The notes: generated by a model not told the origin, from the letters alone. DNA of 64,000 nucleotides from Planobispora longispora (GCF_016863135.1 NZ_BOOH01000026.1:1-64000); one strand, 5' to 3'. Shown: positions 1-8,005, numbered from the stretch's first letter. Numbers and translations: made by a program.

Positions 1-38
1 TGTGAGGTTTCCAAGCAAGGTGGTTCTGAAGAATCTCG

Positions 39-54
39 CCGTGATATCTCACGG
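39..54. promoter_or_regulatory. Palindrome upstream of the XRE/TPR regulator
   Basis: Arms CCGTGA and TCACGG (39-44 and 49-54) are separated by four bases, about 65 bp ahead of the regulator start. A palindrome here suits an operator for the HTH protein that follows. No binding evidence is available, so this is inference from position and symmetry. Confidence 0.35.
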
Positions 55-119
55 TGTGATGGACTAGAGAAGCTCCACTTCCCTCGAAAGGCGTGCTACC
101 AGGGGAACGGAACGCCGCC

Positions 120-1550
120 ATGACTATGGATCAAGAGCGAGTGCGACAGGTACTTGAGACTGTTTTCGCACGTCAGGACGTGGAAGGCGTGTGCAAGCGT
201 CGTGATCTCGGAGGGGTGATCCGCCTCCTCACCAAGTACGGCATCACTCAAGGACAGATCGCGAATCTCACCGGAATCCCCCAGGGGCGCATCAGCGAGT
301 ACAAGAGCGGCAAGCGCATCCCGACCGCGAAGCATACGTTTGAGGCGTTCGCTGATGGTTTGGGTATGCCTGGCCACCTGCGTAGCGCCCTGGGTCTTGC
401 TGCCAGAACCGAAGTGAACGGCACTCTGATGGTCGATGGGGGTATACACATCCCCGGAGACACATTTGATCTCCAGGTGCTGGCAGAAGCCGTCGGGAAG
501 AGGAGCGATGTCGTGAAACGGCGCGAAATGCTGGCGATGGTCGCGAAGGTCGGCGCAAGCGCGGCAGTAATACAGACTGAGGCATGGGAGCGGGTAGCCC
601 ATGCACTGAGTAAGCCGTCTTCTCTTGATGAATCAATAGTCCGAGAGATGGAGGCTCGCTCAGCCGGGTTCCATAGGCTGGAGGAAATAATCCCGGCTGC
701 AGTCCTCTTCAAGGGACTGACCGTACATCTAAGAGAGCTCGGGACACTCCTCAGTGGAATTCCCGCGAACGCATCAGATGAACTCCGCACGAGGTTCGTC
801 GCGGTGGCCGGGGAAAGCAGCGTGCTCGCGGGATGGGCAGCGAGCGATATGGGGAATGCGGCAGCAGCACGCAACTACTACGAGACGGCAGAGCGAGCGG
901 CGAAAGAAGCGGAGGATCCTGCGATCCTTGCATGCTCGCTCGGCTATCGCAGCTATGCTCCCAGCGTTAAGGGGGCGCACGGTCGTTCTCGCGCACTTCT
1001 CTCCAGTGCGCTTGAAGCCCTGTCGGGCCGCTCCGAGTCTCCCGGAACCCTGTCGTGGATCGCAGCTCGGCATGCGGAAGAAAGTGCTGCCCTTGGAGAC
1101 AAGGCCGTCGCGCTTAACTCTTGGGCACGTGCTGACGATGCATACAGCATGACCGACACCGAAGAGGACAGAGTCTGGACGAGATTCCTCGACCAGAACC
1201 GCTTCGACTCCTACCGAATATCTACATATGCGAATATCGGCAGGCTCGACGAGGCACAGGAGGCAGCAAGCGCTCTGCTGGCCCGGCTGGGGCACCCAGA
1301 CCGGAAGAAGGCCGTAATCATCCTCGAAGGGATCGCGGTAGCCCACCTCTCGCAAGGCTCCGTACAGGAAGCGTGCAAGCTCGCACGCGAAGGACTCTCC
1401 CTCGTGCGAGAGACCGAGTTCCTTATGTGGCTACCTAAGTTCGAGGCGATCGGTCAAGGATTGACTAGGTGGCGCGCTCAGCCGCCCGTCCGTGCGTACC
1501 TAGAAGACCTCGCAACGACTAAGCGCCACTTCGCTTCGTCTCTTCGCTGA
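120..1550 (+). CDS. XRE-family helix-turn-helix regulator with C-terminal TPR-like region
   Basis: This is a cytoplasmic DNA-binding regulator of a class that is very numerous in actinomycetes. An XRE helix-turn-helix lies near residues 43-83 (TQGQIANLTGIPQGRISEYK). A long alpha-helical region of Ala/Glu/Arg-rich repeats resembling tetratricopeptides follows, where a ligand or partner would bind. I prefer the ATG at 120, which has an AGGGGA about 13 bases upstream; an in-frame GTG at 93 would add nine residues. A palindrome at 39-54 may be its operator. The gene is less GC-rich than the core genes to the right. Its 3' end overlaps the convergent cutA by 32 bp. The target is unknown. Confidence 0.8.
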   Translation: MTMDQERVRQVLETVFARQDVEGVCKRRDLGGVIRLLTKYGITQGQIANLTGIPQGRISEYKSGKRIPTAKHTFEAFADGLGMPGHLRSALGLAARTEVNGTLMVDGGIHIPGDTFDLQVLAEAVGKRSDVVKRREMLAMVAKVGASAAVIQTEAWERVAHALSKPSSLDESIVREMEARSAGFHRLEEIIPAAVLFKGLTVHLRELGTLLSGIPANASDELRTRFVAVAGESSVLAGWAASDMGNAAAARNYYETAERAAKEAEDPAILACSLGYRSYAPSVKGAHGRSRALLSSALEALSGRSESPGTLSWIAARHAEESAALGDKAVALNSWARADDAYSMTDTEEDRVWTRFLDQNRFDSYRISTYANIGRLDEAQEAASALLARLGHPDRKKAVIILEGIAVAHLSQGSVQEACKLAREGLSLVRETEFLMWLPKFEAIGQGLTRWRAQPPVRAYLEDLATTKRHFASSLR

Positions 1551-1845
1551 CCCAGCTCAGATACTCCCGGCTTCCTGCAACTATCGGAGTTGCGATGATC
1601 TCGGGGGTATCGTAGGAGTGGTTCGCCTTGATGTGTTCCTCTAGTGCGGGGAACATATCGGCCGTCGTCTTAATGAGAAGCTGCCACTCCTGAGCTGTCT
1701 CCAGCTTTCCGTCCCACCAGTAAATGGAACGAATCGGCCCTACGATCTGGACACACGCGGCAAGTCGCGCCTGCGTAATGCTCCGCGCTAGACTTTCGCT
1801 AACTTCCAAACTATCAACAGTTGTTAGGACTTGCATGTATTCCAT
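1519..1845 (-). CDS. cutA: CutA-family divalent-cation tolerance protein
   Basis: A 108-aa protein of the usual CutA length. It has the family signatures VLTTVDS near the N terminus, RLAACVQI near residue 30, IYWWDGKLE near 42, and a C-terminal region with YDTPEIIATPI and YLSW. CutA forms ferredoxin-like trimers that bind divalent metals; its physiological role is unsettled. The ATG at 1845 sits only one base after a strong GGGGGAGG, so the second ATG at 1836 may be the real start. It is convergent with the regulator at 120-1550 and overlaps its end. Finding cutA inside an apparently foreign segment is unusual but not unprecedented. Confidence 0.85.
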   Translation of the reverse strand: MEYMQVLTTVDSLEVSESLARSITQARLAACVQIVGPIRSIYWWDGKLETAQEWQLLIKTTADMFPALEEHIKANHSYDTPEIIATPIVAGSREYLSWVSEETKRSGA

Positions 1846-2085
1846 ACCTCCCCCTCTCTGGGTTGCAGGATACCAAAGATTGCTTTATTTAGGCTAGAGG
1901 TGACAATTGTGTGGACCTTGCAGTAGGGTCTATGGAAATGTAATCTTTGATTGAACCTCGACGAGTCGATTTTGAGCTTTACTGTCCTTTAGTTTGCCAA
2001 CTCCCCAAGTTGACTCCTCTAAATCTGAGGGTATGGGAGTAGAAGCGCTTCTACTCTCATCTGGAATATTTCGAAAAGGAAGTTG

Positions 2086-2925
2086 TTATTCCCAAATTTC
2101 TCCTCTTTTCCACCGATCACCCTTGGGGATGTATGATGTAGCGTTGACAATGGAGCTCGTTCGGAAAGGAACTCCGTCATTATTAATGACGGTCACGCCC
2201 GTCTGGCCCGCCGCAGCCCAGCTCAGATCTAACTCCCAGAGGCAATCGCATTTGTTGGCGGTAGCTAGAACCAGGAAGACTTCGGGTTCGGTATCGGAAA
2301 CCTTGTAAGGAAATACTATTGGCTTGTTGTCCCCCTCTTCCCCGTTGAAATAATCTAGCGTGGGAGGTGTTCTGTCAAGGTTGACCTCAAATGCCCGTGA
2401 TACGATAGGCCCGGCGCCGCGCGGGGGTATCACAACTCCTGACGGTACGGGAGGGCGTCGTTCTAAAATCCGTGCACGTAAATTTGTGATAACAACAGGC
2501 TTTGATTCCTTTCCTTGAATGGTAATGGATATATCCGTAAATGGGCCATCGATGGCGCCATGTGCCTGCGCCCATCGATCCAGATCGATTGGATCCATAT
2601 CGATTATATTTTCTGGCGGACTCCCGAGATCTGCTACATCCATTTCAGGGAATAGATAGGCGGAGGAGCGCATAGTAAATCGACGGGATTGGATGAAATC
2701 CTGAGATATGGCAACCGTGATGGGATCTTCATTTATCAGCTTCTTTTGAATGGTTGCGATAAGTGATGAAATGGCGCCAGTTGTCATATTGGTGATTGTT
2801 GCGGCAAGGGCTGCTACTAGAAGACCGATAAGCCACTTGCGGAGCGTTGAGAGTTTTGTTTCTCGTATCTTCCTCGCCCGGCGATTCGCCAGCGGTCTCC
2901 CTGTCTTTTTCCTCGGTCTACGCAT
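2086..2925 (-). CDS. Membrane-anchored protein of unknown function
   Basis: I do not recognise the family. The 279-aa product has a very basic N terminus (about 25 residues), then a hydrophobic segment near residues 32-50 (WLIGLLVAALAATITNMTTG) and a polar domain with beta-rich stretches and a Pro-rich loop near 150-165. The topology suggests a single-pass membrane protein with the C-terminal domain outside. An AGGA precedes the ATG. Base composition is clearly poorer in GC than the housekeeping genes and many codons end in A/T, which supports recent acquisition. No partner gene is evident. Confidence 0.6.
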   Translation of the reverse strand: MRRPRKKTGRPLANRRARKIRETKLSTLRKWLIGLLVAALAATITNMTTGAISSLIATIQKKLINEDPITVAISQDFIQSRRFTMRSSAYLFPEMDVADLGSPPENIIDMDPIDLDRWAQAHGAIDGPFTDISITIQGKESKPVVITNLRARILERRPPVPSGVVIPPRGAGPIVSRAFEVNLDRTPPTLDYFNGEEGDNKPIVFPYKVSDTEPEVFLVLATANKCDCLWELDLSWAAAGQTGVTVINNDGVPFRTSSIVNATSYIPKGDRWKRGEIWE

Positions 2926-3390
2926 CAGTTCCTATCCTTTAAGGTTCCACAAGGGCGTAGCGGTCCTATCTTGCAGCGCGGTAGTCGGCATGTCGATTCT
3001 CCGCAGAGTTGACATGTTAAACTTCAGACACACCTGTCTCGCATGATGACAATAGAAGACTTGTTCCTGTCCACTCTAATGCACGTAGTAGCTCTTTCTT
3101 GCATGTTGAATATTTGCATGCTTGTATCTCATATAAATGTATGGACAAAATCTCTGTACATTGCTCTCTCTGGGAGTGCTTCTGAATCTGAAGGCTTGAC
3201 TGTTAATTTGATCAGGCCTCTGGCCTGCGGAAACAAGTTTCCTTCGTGTGGTGTCCGCCTTTGATCGTCGGTTGCTCTCCTCTTTCGTTGAGAGGGCCGC
3301 GACCTAGGGGTTTCCCTAGGTCGATTCCTGATGCCCCATGCAACATCTCTCTTTAAGCTGATCCTTTGACTCCCATACAAAGGAGGCGCA
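2926..3390. other. Long low-GC intergenic stretch with leader hairpins
   Basis: About 465 bp without a convincing gene. Reading frames here are short and have no ribosome binding site. The last 120 bp carries structured DNA: an imperfect CCTCT/AGAGG stem near 3279-3295 and a perfect hairpin at 3300-3323, followed by the strong ribosome binding site of the gene at 3391. It probably holds the promoter and untranslated leader of that gene. Confidence 0.4.
3300..3323 (+). promoter_or_regulatory. Perfect 10-bp hairpin in the leader of the 3391 gene
   Basis: Arms 3300-3309 (CGACCTAGGG) and 3314-3323 (CCCTAGGTCG) pair perfectly around a GTTT loop. There is no T-run afterwards, so it could be a weak terminator or an attenuator, or a leader structure that protects the transcript. 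It ends 67 bp before the start codon. Confidence 0.45.
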
Positions 3391-3756
3391 ATGGCCATCA
3401 CGGGTGTACAGAACGTGACAAACGTCCGGGGTAGTGGGGTTCAGTTCATTAACACCGAAAACTCGGGCAACAACCGCATCATCTCTCCTCAGCAAACAGT
3501 GAACGTAGGTAACTGCTGGGTTCCCTGGGCACGAAATGAAAACGAGCTGATCGGTCACAGTCTCCTCATTATCGACACCACCACTGACCAAGTTCTCTGG
3601 TATATATGGCAGCGGTGGGCGCCAGACGGAGATTTCGTCCGCGCGTCCCAGAAGGGCTGGGAAGATCCTGGAACGCCCATCCCTGGGGAGTCGACACCTG
3701 GCCACTCAATCAATCTCTGGATCGCAGAGAACGAGATTAGAGCGGATCGAGTCTGA
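3391..3756 (+). CDS. Small protein of unknown function
   Basis: A 121-aa soluble protein that I do not recognise. The start is well supported by an almost ideal ribosome binding site (AAAGGAGG) seven bases upstream of the ATG. The sequence is rich in Asn, Val and Trp and lacks a signal peptide or membrane segment. A cluster of Trp residues near 70-75 (WYIWQRW) and a Gly/Ser/Pro-rich turn near 93-105 are the obvious landmarks. It follows a 465-bp structured leader and precedes the attachment-site-like sequence at 4055-4099, so it is probably cargo of the same island. Confidence 0.6.
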   Translation: MAITGVQNVTNVRGSGVQFINTENSGNNRIISPQQTVNVGNCWVPWARNENELIGHSLLIIDTTTDQVLWYIWQRWAPDGDFVRASQKGWEDPGTPIPGESTPGHSINLWIAENEIRADRV

Positions 3757-4054
3757 GGCGTCTAGCGATATCCGGTTACCATGACTACTAGTTACGGTCG
3801 TCATTCCGGTCATCGTGTAGGAAGTGCCTGACGAGGACGGGAGCGTTCCTCGGAAAACCGCCCGTCATTGTCTTCAGGGGATACTCGTTGATCATGGGGT
3901 TCCCCGCCCGCTCCGGGGAGGAGTCACGGGAGCCAATTTTGGGAGCCACCACCCTGCGGCTCCCTCAGACTCCCCGCGTCCTCCCCGGAGTGTTCTGTAA
4001 GGTGAGAGGCGCCCGATCGACTCAGATCGACGTGGTCAGACTTGCCTGTTTACC
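3757..4054. other. Non-coding stretch with a 12-bp inverted repeat beside the att-like site
   Basis: No gene is supported. The stretch contains a perfect 12-bp inverted repeat, 3911-3922 (CTCCGGGGAGGA) and 3979-3990 (TCCTCCCCGGAG). Between its arms is a short direct repeat, GGGAGCCA, twice near 3929-3948. Repeats flanking a recombination core are typical of integrase arm or excisionase sites, but they could equally be a transcription terminator with a long loop. Confidence 0.35.
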
Positions 4055-4099
4055 TTCGCATCGAAGGGGTCAGGGGTTCGAATCCCCTCATCTCCACCA
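4055..4099 (+). other. Isolated 3' half of a tRNA-Ala-like or tmRNA gene (attR-type site)
   Basis: The sequence shows a complete T arm (stem AGGGG/CCCCT around TTCGAAT, 4072-4088), a 3' acceptor strand CATCTCC (4089-4095), discriminator A and encoded CCA (4097-4099). Upstream, 4055-4061 could be an anticodon loop with CGC, followed by a five-base variable loop, but the bases before it do not pair with the 3' anticodon stem, so the 5' half is missing. U at acceptor position 70 fits the G3-U70 pair of both tRNA-Ala and tmRNA, and I cannot decide between them. A truncated RNA 3' end with CCA is the hallmark of a tyrosine-integrase attachment duplicate. Confidence 0.65.
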
Positions 4100-4106
4100 G
4101 GTCAGA

Positions 4107-4136
4107 GGCCGCTTCCGAGAGATCGGGAGCGGCCTT
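4107..4136 (+). terminator. Hairpin terminator after the RNA 3' half
   Basis: GGCCGCTTCC and GGGAGCGGCC form a 10-bp stem (one G-T pair) around an eight-base loop, followed by TTCT. Its position just after the CCA suggests it was the native terminator of the interrupted RNA gene, so the chromosomal side probably lies to the right. Confidence 0.6.
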
Positions 4137-4173
4137 CTGCGTTGCTGAGCGACCGACTGGGTGACTACGCCCG

Positions 4174-4368
4174 CTACTCGGGGTCGCGACCGGAGATCGC
4201 CATCACGGCGGAGGTCAGGATGCAGCCCAGTCCGACGGCGGAATTGGCGATCAGAAAGGGAACAGCGTCGTTGTCGACACCGCTGGCAACCGCTCCGCAT
4301 CCTCCCAGGAGAAGAACGGCCCACCCGATGGTCAGCGGGAACATGTGAGATCGATTCTGAGGTTTCAC
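4174..4368 (-). CDS. 64-aa two-helix membrane protein, paralogue of 7642-7836
   Basis: A small protein with two hydrophobic segments (about residues 10-30 and 37-58) joined by a short VDNDAVP turn. The GTG start is supported by GGAGG seven bases upstream. It aligns end to end with the 64-aa product at 7642-7836: PL..GW near residue 11, ND.-P at the turn, then IA...GLG..LT and AI..R.P at the C terminus. I do not know the family function. It sits between the attachment-like site and the broken integrase. Confidence 0.6.
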   Translation of the reverse strand: MKPQNRSHMFPLTIGWAVLLLGGCGAVASGVDNDAVPFLIANSAVGLGCILTSAVMAISGRDPE

Positions 4369-4420
4369 TGATCATCCTCCGCGGGGGTAGGCCAGCCGGA
4401 CGATGATGTCACGGCGTGAA

Positions 4421-4905
4421 TCAGTCAGGGAACGACTGGTCCACGGCCTCTGCTCCCTCCAGAAGCGCGGGCCGGAGTTGCTTGCGGTAGACGGTTTCGG
4501 TGACGCTGGTGTTGCGGTGGCCGACCGGGCGGGAGATGTTCTCCAGCGGGATTCCGGGGTCGGACAGCAGTGAGACGGAGCTGTGGCGCATCTCGCGGGG
4601 TGTCCACTTCTTCTCGTTCAGGCCGGCCTTCTTGAGCACGGCCCGGAACGAGCGCCAGACCATGATGGACGGCGGGGCGCCGTCGAGGTCATGGGGCCAG
4701 GTGAGCGGTCTCAGCTCCTCCGTACGGGCTCCCAGCGGCAGCGACAGCACGATGTAGGCGTGCGGCGCCGTACCCTCGGACGCCTTGAGTACGGCTTCCG
4801 CCTGCTCCCAGGGGGGAGGCACTTGGATGGACGGCCCGCCTTGCCCTTGGGGATCTCACACAGCAGCACCGCGTTCCGCTTCACCTCGTCGCGAGCCTGT
4901 GCGCG
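4421..4905 (-). pseudogene. Decayed tyrosine recombinase/integrase
   Basis: The readable part (4421-4822) contains the catalytic landmarks of a phage-type integrase: Arg I in GARTEELRPLTW, a degenerate R-x-x-H box in TPREMRHSS, a GH box in VGHRNTS, and the nucleophile region ETVYRKQL. Two lesions are visible. First, the upstream coding continues in another frame (4823-4905 reads AQARDEVKRNAVLLCEIPKG), with the shift at a run of six C residues on the coding strand (4811-4816). Second, IMVWRS is followed directly by FRAVLKKAGL, although intact relatives have roughly 60-80 residues between these points. The N-terminal core-binding domain is not recognisable. It is inactive by inspection. Confidence 0.75.
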
Positions 4906-5286
4906 GGAGTTCGTTCCGAACGAGAGAGCTGGTCAGCCGAGACGGGGTACGGCAGCGCAGACGAAGTCTCGGCGCATGCGGTCCAGGTCGCGGCTGAACT
5001 CGGACTGAACTGCTATGACCCTCAGCGGGATCGGCTTCGAACCTAGGCGCCGCACCGGGCCGTGGCCGTACTCCGAAACGAGGGTGCGGGGAACCGGGGT
5101 GCTCACACTCATTCCGGGAGCGGCCGACCACGAGACCCGAGGGAGTGGCATGGTTCCGACCGCCGCCAGGAGGTCGATGGGAACTCACGGTCGGCCTGCC
5201 CGATGGCGAGCCCGACCCATCGGCCGGTGACGTCGTTGACGGGGACGACGCGGGAGACGAGTCAGGCCGGGTAGCGGCGTCGTAGG
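4906..5286. other. Degenerate stretch between integrase remnant and frnE-like gene
   Basis: I see no gene I can support. A minus-strand frame at 4933-5112 (MSVSTPVPRTLVSEYGHGPV...) has plausible codon use but no recognised domain or good ribosome binding site. It may be a fragment of element cargo. The rest looks like decayed coding sequence from the integrated element. Confidence 0.3.
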
Positions 5287-5913
5287 TCAGGGAAGGACTC
5301 GGCCGGGCTCCAGCAGCTCACGCAGCGCGGCGGGGGACTGGACGCCGGGGACCGGCCGGGCGCCGTCGATCACCAGGGAGGGGACTCCGGTGACACCGCA
5401 CTCGATCGCGCGGCGCCGGTCCGCCCGTACGGCATCGGCGTAGCCGTCACCGGCGAGGACGGCGTGCACCTCGTCATCCGCCAGACCGGTCTCGCCGCCC
5501 AGGAGCCGCAGAACCTGCGGGTCGGCCACGTTCAGACCTTCGGTGTGATAGGCACGCAGCAGGCGTTCCATCATCTGGTCTCCCCGACCGCGATCGGCCG
5601 CCAGATGGCACAACCGGTGCGCGTCGAAAGTGTTCACCGGCCGGGCCAGGTGCAGGTTGAGCTCCAGTCCTTCGGCGGCGCCCAACGATCGGATCCGCGT
5701 GACACGGGCCGCAGCCTGATCACCCCACCATCCGGTCATGGCTTCGGCGGCCGTCGGCCCGGGAGTCCGGCCTTCGCCGGGCGCGAGCTCGTAGCTGCGC
5801 CACACGAGCTGCACCCTGTCACGATCGGTGACCGTCTCCAGCGCCGCCGCCAGACGTCTTTTGCCGATGTAGCACCAGGGGCACAGCACGTCGGCGTAGA
5901 TCTCGACCTTCAT
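5287..5913 (-). CDS. DsbA-family oxidoreductase of the FrnE type
   Basis: A 208-aa thioredoxin-fold protein. The N terminus reads MKVEIYADVLCPWCYIGKRR, giving a CPWC active site at residues 11-14, followed by the helical insertion and the cis-Pro segment GVTGVPSLVI near 180 expected for the DsbA/2-hydroxychromene-2-carboxylate isomerase superfamily. No signal peptide is present, so it acts in the cytoplasm, probably as a thiol-disulfide oxidoreductase or isomerase. The ATG at 5913 has GAGGAGAGG upstream. Longer upstream frames are out of family. It lies downstream of the monooxygenase-like gene on the same strand, 119 bp apart. Confidence 0.85.
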   Translation of the reverse strand: MKVEIYADVLCPWCYIGKRRLAAALETVTDRDRVQLVWRSYELAPGEGRTPGPTAAEAMTGWWGDQAAARVTRIRSLGAAEGLELNLHLARPVNTFDAHRLCHLAADRGRGDQMMERLLRAYHTEGLNVADPQVLRLLGGETGLADDEVHAVLAGDGYADAVRADRRRAIECGVTGVPSLVIDGARPVPGVQSPAALRELLEPGRVLP

Positions 5914-6032
5914 GAACGTCCTCTCCTCGATGAACCGCCGCCGACGGTGGCACTTCACCTCGATGGCGTGGATGAGCGGGGTCTCCACCCGGCCCGCCGG
6001 GAGACGGTCCTCCGGGCGAGACGCAGGTGCGG

Positions 6033-6395
6033 TCAGGAGCCGGGGCGTTGCGGTCCGGGACCGACCTCGCGGACGACGGTGTAGGTGGGCGCACCGCTCA
6101 TACGCGCTTCGGCCCTCCCTGACAGACCCTCCAGGGCCGCGCGGATGGCGGCCATCCGTCCCTCGGTGTCCGAGGTCTCCACGAAGTCGCGGTAGTCCCT
6201 TTCGCTGGCCCAGTGCACGATGTTGTACACGCGGGTGCCGTCGGTGCTCACATGGAAGCGGGCCGAGCGGTAGCCGGGGTAGAAACGCACCCACCGCTCC
6301 TGGATCTCCGCGAAGGCCTCCACGAGCTCATGCTGCGTGTCGAAGCCGTCGACGGTGTAGTCGATGATCGAATAGAACCCGGGATCAGGACTCAC
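6033..6395 (-). CDS. Antibiotic-biosynthesis-monooxygenase-like (ABM fold) protein
   Basis: A 120-aa protein with the small alpha/beta barrel pattern of ABM-domain proteins: an early beta strand (YSIIDYTVDG), a helix with AFAEIQERWV, the phrase PGYRSARFHVSTDGTRVYNIVHWAS, and a helix before a final strand (YTVVREV). Such proteins act as cofactor-free monooxygenases or stress-related dimeric proteins, and the substrate is unknown. The GTG start at 6395 has a GAGGAG about eight bases upstream. It is divergent from the DUF4287 gene across a 409-bp gap and upstream of the FrnE-like gene on the same strand. Confidence 0.7.
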   Translation of the reverse strand: MSPDPGFYSIIDYTVDGFDTQHELVEAFAEIQERWVRFYPGYRSARFHVSTDGTRVYNIVHWASERDYRDFVETSDTEGRMAAIRAALEGLSGRAEARMSGAPTYTVVREVGPGPQRPGS

Positions 6396-6804
6396 GTGAT
6401 GCTCCTCATGATCGGTTGCGGGGTACACGGCCCAGTGGCCCATCCTGCGACCTCGACCATGGTTGAGATCAAGCCTGAACAGCTGGAGTTGGCGGCGAGC
6501 CAGACGGGTCCCCAGCGGATGGGCGGGGCACCGTGCAGGAGGGCGGGGAGGATCGTCCTGTCGTCCGCGGCGCCGTGCGGGGTCCGGTCGGACCGCATGA
6601 TCGCGTGTTGATCCGGTCGTTGCCATACGGGATCGTTTACTCCCGGAAATGTGATGGGAGACATCACGCGCCGGCGACGTGGATCGGCGGCAGTGATGAG
6701 CGACCGGAACGGGATCGGCCGGTGGGCCCGTCGTAGGAACTGTCCAGGCGGAACCGTACGGGCGGGACACCGCGGACCGGCGGCCGCGGCGAACGGAGAG
6801 ACGC
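6396..6804. other. Divergent intergenic region, nothing recognised
   Basis: About 409 bp between two divergent genes. It must carry both promoters. I see no strong palindrome, RNA gene or supportable small gene. Confidence 0.4.
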
Positions 6805-7092
6805 ATGTCGTTCCAGGCGTACTTGGACAACATCGAGGACAAGACCGGCCTCACCCCGCGTGAGTTCATCGCGCTGGCTGAGGAACGCGGTTTCGACGCC
6901 CCGTCCACGAAAGCGGGTGTGATCATTGACTGGCTGAAGCAGGACTACGGCCTCGGGCGGGGACACGCGATGGCGCTGGTGCATGTGATCAAGAAGGGGC
7001 CGAAGATCGACGCCAAGCACGTCGGCGGCTCCGGATCCCACCGCGACGAGTCCGACACGCTCTGGCTGGACGGAAAGCAGAACCGGCCCTGA
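6805..7092 (+). CDS. DUF4287-type small protein
   Basis: A 95-aa soluble protein with the DUF4287 pattern: MSFQAYLDNIEDKTGLTPREF at the start, a KAGVIIDWLKQDYGLGRGHAMAL core around residues 40-60, and a basic tail. The function is unknown; the domain is often fused to DUF5655, which is absent here. It has GGAGA about seven bases upstream of the ATG. It stands alone between a long promoter region and the remnant at 7156. Confidence 0.8.
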   Translation: MSFQAYLDNIEDKTGLTPREFIALAEERGFDAPSTKAGVIIDWLKQDYGLGRGHAMALVHVIKKGPKIDAKHVGGSGSHRDESDTLWLDGKQNRP

Positions 7093-7155
7093 CGCGGCCG
7101 GCCACCGCCGATCGCGTCGAGTCGGGCGCGGGTCGGGCTGAGGTTCGTCCGACCG

Positions 7156-7554
7156 TCACCGTCGATCACCAGTCGTCGGTGATGAGGTGCTCGGGCGGGG
7201 CCGTGATCCTGACGGGGGTTCCCCATCCTCGGTTCCCTCGGACGTTCCGCCGTCGGCGCCGGCCGCACCGCGAGAGGCGACCAGTTTGAGGAAGCCCGGG
7301 TTGATCCCGTTGATCAGGTCCTCTCCCCGGATGACTCCGGCCAGGTTCCGCCCGTAGCTCCATTTCCCCACCGTCGACGGCGACTTCCGGACGTACTCGC
7401 CGTCCTCGGACCGCACGTAGGCCTGTGGGGAGAACTCCCGGCCGATGCTGATCGCCCGGGACCGGCCTGTCCCCTCCGGCTGCTGGGTGATCTCCGTGGT
7501 GTCGGCGGCGTACACGCCTGAAGCCCTGAAGCGGTAAGCGCCGGACGCCTTCAT
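7156..7554 (-). pseudogene. Broken lipoprotein-like remnant
   Basis: The frame encodes a segment resembling the middle of LppX/LprG-like actinobacterial lipoproteins (ASGAYRFRASGVYAADTTEI near the N terminus, then YVRSEDGEYVRKSP and ...GFLKLVASRG). It has no signal peptide or lipobox. The expected terminal motif, TPVRITAPPEHLITDDW, appears in a different frame at about 7166-7220, which implies a frameshift near 7230-7260. The start lies in a short direct duplication, in which ATG-A-GGCGTCCGGC recurs near 7545 and 7570. I read this as an N-truncated, frameshifted pseudogene. A short functional protein in the listed frame is the less likely alternative. Confidence 0.4.
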
Positions 7555-7641
7555 GTCCCAGGTCGCCGGACGCCGTCATGTCTGTCTCAGGTGGCCGGAG
7601 GCCCGCGCAGGGTGACCAATTGAGTGAGTGTGCGTTCCTGG

Positions 7642-7836
7642 TCAGCGCGGCCAACGGTCGTTGATCGCTACGGCGATCGCCGTCAGATGGAATCCCAGGC
7701 CGATGCCTATGATCGCGATCACGGAGGGGACGTCGTTCGCCCCGGCGTCTCCGAAGAAGGCGATGAAGAGGGCGAAGACGAGGATGAGCCATCCGACGCC
7801 CAAGGGGAGCAGGTACAGGTTGCGGTGACGTTGCAT
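7642..7836 (-). CDS. 64-aa two-helix membrane protein, paralogue of 4174-4368
   Basis: Same length and plan as the product at 4174-4368: basic start, hydrophobic segment (residues 10-30), a GANDVP turn, a second hydrophobic segment (IIGIGLGFHLTAIAVAI) and a basic end. Identities cluster in PL..GW, ND.P, IA, GLG..LT and AI..R.P. The ATG has AAGGA seven bases upstream. The function is unknown; a role as a small membrane modulator is conceivable, but I have no evidence for it. Confidence 0.65.
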   Translation of the reverse strand: MQRHRNLYLLPLGVGWLILVFALFIAFFGDAGANDVPSVIAIIGIGLGFHLTAIAVAINDRWPR

Positions 7837-8005
7837 GGGCGGTCCTTGCGGCGAGGCTCACAAGAGCTAGATCGTTTTACCGCCTCAGATCCTCCCGTGA
7901 AGAGGAGTCCTCCGGGAAGATCTGGTCCGTTGCCGCAGCTCCCTCCAGGGGCATCGGGCAGGGACGGCTGCCGTCCCTGCCGCAGGCCTTGTCCGGCGGG
8001 GGGTG

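Noticed and set aside
3043-3264. Small frame of 73 residues in the low-GC leader
   Set aside because: No ribosome binding site and no recognised features, and it lies in the leader of the 3391 gene.
4055-4099. Complete tRNA gene
   Set aside because: No pairing 5' acceptor, D arm or 5' anticodon strand is present upstream; only the 3' half exists.
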